Source: Aminipila sp047974845
Lineage (GTDB): Bacteria > Bacillota > Clostridia > Peptostreptococcales > Anaerovoracaceae
Direction of reading: 5' to 3'
Length of the DNA stretch: 64,000 nt
Assembly (NCBI GenBank): GCA_047974845.1
Contig: JBKECQ010000052.1
Location: 1 to 64,000 of the forward strand
Part shown: positions 60,886 through 64,000 of the stretch, piece by piece
Layout of the letters: each line of letters starts with the position of its first letter
How positions within the stretch are numbered: the stretch's first letter is position 1
Made by a program: the position numbers and the translations under genes
The notes under the pieces: model-generated
What the model was told of the DNA's origin: nothing
Seen by the model: the letters and a program-made list of their open reading frames with translations, nothing else
Databases searched by the model: none

Positions 60886-62388
60886 ATGAACCTCAAACCC
60901 GAAGAGATAAGTGCCGTAATAAAAGAACAAATTAAGAATTATAGCAATAAGCTTGAAATATCTAACTTTGGAACAGTTATCCAGGTTGGGGACGGCATCT
61001 CCAGAATCTACGGACTTGAGAAATGCATGGCAGGTGAACTGCTTGAATTTCCGGGCGAAGTATATGGAATGGCACTAAATCTTGAAGAAGATAATGTTGG
61101 TGCAGTTATGCTTGGTTCCGATAAAAATATAAAAGAAGGCGACATCGTAAAACCTACAGGAAGAGTTGTTGAAGTACCAGTTGGTAAAGAACTTATTGGT
61201 CGTGTTGTTAACGCTCTTGGTCAGCCACTTGATGGTAAAGGTCCTATTACAGCAGAAGACCACAGACCAATAGAATATCCTGCTCCTGGAGTTTTACAGA
61301 GAAAATCTGTTAGTCAGCCTTTACAGACTGGTATAAAAGCGATAGACTCAATGATTCCTATTGGTAAGGGTCAAAGAGAGTTAATTATCGGAGATAGACA
61401 GACTGGTAAAACAGCTATAGCTATTGATGCTATTCTTAATCAAAAAGGCGAAGATGTAATTTGTATATACGTTGCTATTGGTCAGAAAAAGTCTACAGTA
61501 GCACAGCTTGTTCAAACACTTGAAAATAAAGGTGCTATGGAATACACAATTATTGTTTCAGCAACAGCTAGTGACGTTGCACCGCTTCAATATATTGCTC
61601 CATATGCAGGTTGTTCTATGGCAGAACACTTTATGTATCAAGGTAAGGATGTTTTGATTGTTTATGATGATTTGTCTAAGCACGCAGTAGCGTACAGAGC
61701 CATGTCATTATTACTTAGAAGACCACCAGGAAGAGAAGCTTACCCGGGAGACGTTTTCTATCTTCATAGCAGACTTCTTGAAAGAGCAGCAAGATTATCA
61801 GACGAATTGGGCGGCGGCTCTATTACAGCTCTACCAATTATTGAAACTCAAGCGGGAGACGTATCAGCATACATTCCAACGAATGTTATTTCAATTACAG
61901 ATGGTCAGATTTTCTTAGAAACAGAATTGTTCTTTACAGGACAAAGACCAGCTGTAAATGCAGGTATTTCAGTATCTCGTGTAGGTGGTAGTGCTCAGAT
62001 AAAGGCAATGAAGCAGGTATCAAGCAAAATCAAACTTGAACTTGCTCAATATAGAGAACTGGCAAGTTTCTCTCAATTTGGTTCTGATGTAGATAAAGAA
62101 ACAAGAGATAGATTAGATCACGGGTTGATTCTAATGGAAATATTAAAGCAAGGTCAATATAAGCCAATTTCAGTTGAACATCAAGTAATGATCATCTATG
62201 CGGCAATTAACCATTACCTTGCAGACATTCCTATTGAAGATATTAAGGATTTTGAACAAGGTTTCTATGAGTTTATGGATACTCATTATTCAGAAGTTGG
62301 AAAGAGCATTAGAGCTACTGGAAAGCTTGAAGAAGGAAATGAAGAAATTCTTAAAGAAGCGATTGCAGAATATAAGAAATCTCGCTAA
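60886..62388 (+). CDS. atpA: ATP synthase F1 subunit alpha
   Basis: A 500-residue non-catalytic subunit. Walker A GDRQTGKTAIAIDAI (about residue 168), the beta-barrel start GTVIQVGDGISRIYG, and the family signature PAVNAGISVSRVGGSAQ are present. GAGGAGG is about 8 bases before the ATG at 60886; a second ATG at 60881 is out of frame. Confidence 0.98.
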   Translation: MNLKPEEISAVIKEQIKNYSNKLEISNFGTVIQVGDGISRIYGLEKCMAGELLEFPGEVYGMALNLEEDNVGAVMLGSDKNIKEGDIVKPTGRVVEVPVGKELIGRVVNALGQPLDGKGPITAEDHRPIEYPAPGVLQRKSVSQPLQTGIKAIDSMIPIGKGQRELIIGDRQTGKTAIAIDAILNQKGEDVICIYVAIGQKKSTVAQLVQTLENKGAMEYTIIVSATASDVAPLQYIAPYAGCSMAEHFMYQGKDVLIVYDDLSKHAVAYRAMSLLLRRPPGREAYPGDVFYLHSRLLERAARLSDELGGGSITALPIIETQAGDVSAYIPTNVISITDGQIFLETELFFTGQRPAVNAGISVSRVGGSAQIKAMKQVSSKIKLELAQYRELASFSQFGSDVDKETRDRLDHGLILMEILKQGQYKPISVEHQVMIIYAAINHYLADIPIEDIKDFEQGFYEFMDTHYSEVGKSIRATGKLEEGNEEILKEAIAEYKKSR

Positions 62389-62392
62389 AAAT

Positions 62393-62500
62393 AGGAATAG
62401 GTCATAATACGATAAAAATCTACAATTAAAATTGTGATTTTTTGGCATCTGACCTTCCGAAAATTTGTTTTACAAATTGGGATAGGTCATAATAGGAGGA
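62393..62500. other. Unusual atpA-atpG intergenic with a T-run hairpin and a 13-bp direct repeat
   Basis: The 116 bp between atpA and atpG is longer than the other operon gaps. ATAGGTCATAATA occurs at about 62394 and 62482. Between them AAAATC-T-ACAAT pairs with ATTGT-GATTTT and is followed by T6 (62415-62443), a weak intrinsic-terminator-like structure. It might trim gamma/beta expression relative to alpha, but the stem is all A/T-rich. Confidence 0.5.
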
Positions 62501-62504
62501 AAAT

Positions 62505-63371
62505 ATGGCTTCAAATAATATGCAGGACATAAAGCGCCGCATAAAAAGTGTAAACAGCACAGAGCACATAACCAGTGCGATGAAGCTTGTTTCCGCTGCA
62601 AAGCTGAGAAGAGCTAAGGCCACCTTCGAAAGAACAACTGAATATTTTCATTATATTACAGAATCAATAGCAGATATTTTCAACAATATCGGTGATGTTC
62701 CGGAACAATATCTTGCAGGAAATCGTGAAGTTAAGAGAACTTGTTATATCATAGTAACAAGTTGCAGAGGTTTGTGCGGAAGCTTTAATACCAATGTTAT
62801 TAAAGAAGCAGAACTAGAAATTTCAGATGACTTAGAGAGACCTGTAATTATAGCGGTTGGGACAAAAGGAAAGGAATATTTTGAAAAGAGGGGACATGAT
62901 ATTTATAGTGAATATTCAGCTCCTCCGGAAGACATTTCTTTCTTGCAGACAAGACAAATCAGTAAACCTATTATAGATATGTATACTTCCGGTGAAATTG
63001 ATGAAGTAGTTATTATTTATACTTCGTTTAAAAACTCTATGGAGCAGATAGTAAAAAGTGAAACATTACTTCCTTTTACTATTGAAACTGACCCAGAAGT
63101 TATTAAGCATGAACAGCAAGTTGAATACGAACCATCAGTAGAGGGTGTATTTAACTACTTAGTTCCAAAATACGTTGAAATAAAGATTTACGGAGCTATT
63201 GTTGAATCTGCTACCTGTGAACATGCGGCTAGAAGAATGGCGATGGAAAATGCAACAGATAGCGCAAGAGATATGCTTGCAAATCTATCATTGTTCTACA
63301 ATAGAGCAAGACAGGCAGCCATAACAGATGAAATTATTGAAATTGTTGCAGGGTCAGAGGCCCAAAAATAA
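62505..63371 (+). CDS. atpG: ATP synthase F1 subunit gamma
   Basis: A 288-residue rotor shaft. It starts DIKRRIKSVNSTEHITSAMKLV and ends TDEIIEIVAGSEA, both conserved, with the coiled-coil ends and the RGLCGSFN motif (about residue 87). AGGAGG precedes the ATG. Confidence 0.97.
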   Translation: MASNNMQDIKRRIKSVNSTEHITSAMKLVSAAKLRRAKATFERTTEYFHYITESIADIFNNIGDVPEQYLAGNREVKRTCYIIVTSCRGLCGSFNTNVIKEAELEISDDLERPVIIAVGTKGKEYFEKRGHDIYSEYSAPPEDISFLQTRQISKPIIDMYTSGEIDEVVIIYTSFKNSMEQIVKSETLLPFTIETDPEVIKHEQQVEYEPSVEGVFNYLVPKYVEIKIYGAIVESATCEHAARRMAMENATDSARDMLANLSLFYNRARQAAITDEIIEIVAGSEAQK

Positions 63372-63407
63372 GTTGTTACAAAATAAGTAGGGAGGTGGTT
63401 TGGAAAT

Positions 63408-64000
63408 ATGGAACAGAATAAAGGTATTATTCACCAGATTATCGGACCGGTTATAGATATAAAGTTTGAACCCGAACATATGCCCGAATTGTTAAACTCT
63501 ATTATTATAAAATTTGAAGATAGAGATATTATTGCTGAAGTTGCTCAGCACATCGGAGACGATGTAGTAAGATGCGTAGCATTATCTGCAACTGACGGAT
63601 TGACAAGAGGGATGGAAGCGATTGATACAGGGGCACCAATTCAGGTACCTGTAGGCAAGGCGGTTCTAGGTAGACTATTTAATGTTGTGGGCGAAACAAT
63701 AGACGAAAAAGGTCCTGTTGATACAACGGAAAAGCATTCTATTCATAGGGATGCTCCACCTTTTGAAGAACAGGACACAAACGCTACAATTTTTGAAACA
63801 GGAATTAAGGTTATTGACTTAATTGCACCATATACAAGAGGCGGAAAAGTTGGCCTATTTGGAGGTGCTGGAGTAGGTAAGACCGTTCTTATTCAGGAAT
63901 TAATCAGTAATATTGCCAAAGAACATGGTGGTATTTCTGTTTTTGCCGGCGTTGGAGAAAGAACAAGAGAAGGTAATGACCTGTACTATGAAATGATAGA
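63408..64000 (+). CDS. atpD: ATP synthase F1 subunit beta, cut by window end
   Basis: The first 197 codons of the catalytic subunit. Visible are the barrel (IHQIIGPVIDIKF), Walker A FGGAGVGKTVL, and GVGERTREGNDLYYEM. GGGAGGTGG precedes the ATG, 36 bp after atpG. The reading frame is open to the window end. atpC is expected beyond. Confidence 0.97.
   Translation, partial: MEQNKGIIHQIIGPVIDIKFEPEHMPELLNSIIIKFEDRDIIAEVAQHIGDDVVRCVALSATDGLTRGMEAIDTGAPIQVPVGKAVLGRLFNVVGETIDEKGPVDTTEKHSIHRDAPPFEEQDTNATIFETGIKVIDLIAPYTRGGKVGLFGGAGVGKTVLIQELISNIAKEHGGISVFAGVGERTREGNDLYYEMI

Overview
The window is 64 kb of low-GC DNA from a Gram-positive anaerobe of the class Clostridia. Pointers are the AT-rich intergenic DNA, GGAGG-type ribosome binding sites before most genes, abundant intrinsic terminators, a T-box riboswitch, many lipobox lipoproteins, a Clostridia-style PstS, and several matches to the Spo0A box. 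The genus cannot be fixed from this stretch, and no rRNA or tRNA genes are visible. Almost everything is ordinary chromosomal gene content. There is no prophage, CRISPR array or intact insertion sequence.

Layout. 0-8 kb: a lipoprotein, two c-di-GMP enzymes (an EAL phosphodiesterase with a ruined GGDEF, and a GGDEF cyclase), and an ApbE flavinyltransferase divergent from a NusG-II / HepI (Gx) pair. 8-14 kb: a YtrA-type GntR-ABC operon, then an M20 peptidase plus YfcC-type carrier facing an IclR regulator. 13.8-17 kb: a T-box with a Trp (UGG) specifier leading trpXYZ-type transporter genes, followed by about 900 bp of non-coding AT-rich DNA. 18-24.8 kb: a nitroreductase, a two-gene radical-SAM/partner DNA-repair-type operon with a LexA-type box in its promoter, patatin, pyruvate kinase, a nuclease-family remnant and a sirtuin. 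24.9-31.8 kb: a complete phosphate regulon, pstSCAB-phoU-phoB-phoR, behind a four-repeat Pho box. 32-39 kb: surE, a DUF2156 protein, thiolase, a DUF362 ferredoxin-like protein and a polar amino acid ABC transporter. 39-51.6 kb: another diguanylate cyclase, coaBC, glnS, malic enzyme, a decayed sensor pseudokinase split from its receiver by one stop codon, and a full hybrid kinase with HPt. 51.7-57 kb: yhbY, truA, a dCMP deaminase, tagO/wecA, UDP-GlcNAc 2-epimerase and a MATE exporter. 57-64 kb: an orphan membrane protein and the ATP synthase operon (atpI, B, E, F, H, A, G, D), cut by the window end inside atpD.

How the parts connect. The phosphate block is a self-contained sensing and uptake unit. 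The Trp T-box makes the trpXYZ transporter responsive to uncharged tRNA-Trp. Thiolase, pyruvate kinase, malic enzyme and ATP synthase are central carbon and energy functions. The most interesting system is the radical-SAM/partner pair, whose family function is unresolved and whose promoter here carries a palindrome matching the Firmicutes SOS consensus. Other notable signals are the stop-split pseudo-hybrid kinase, recurrent but unrelated short tandem repeats between genes, Spo0A-box matches at the hybrid kinase promoter, and a structured stretch in the 17 kb non-coding gap.
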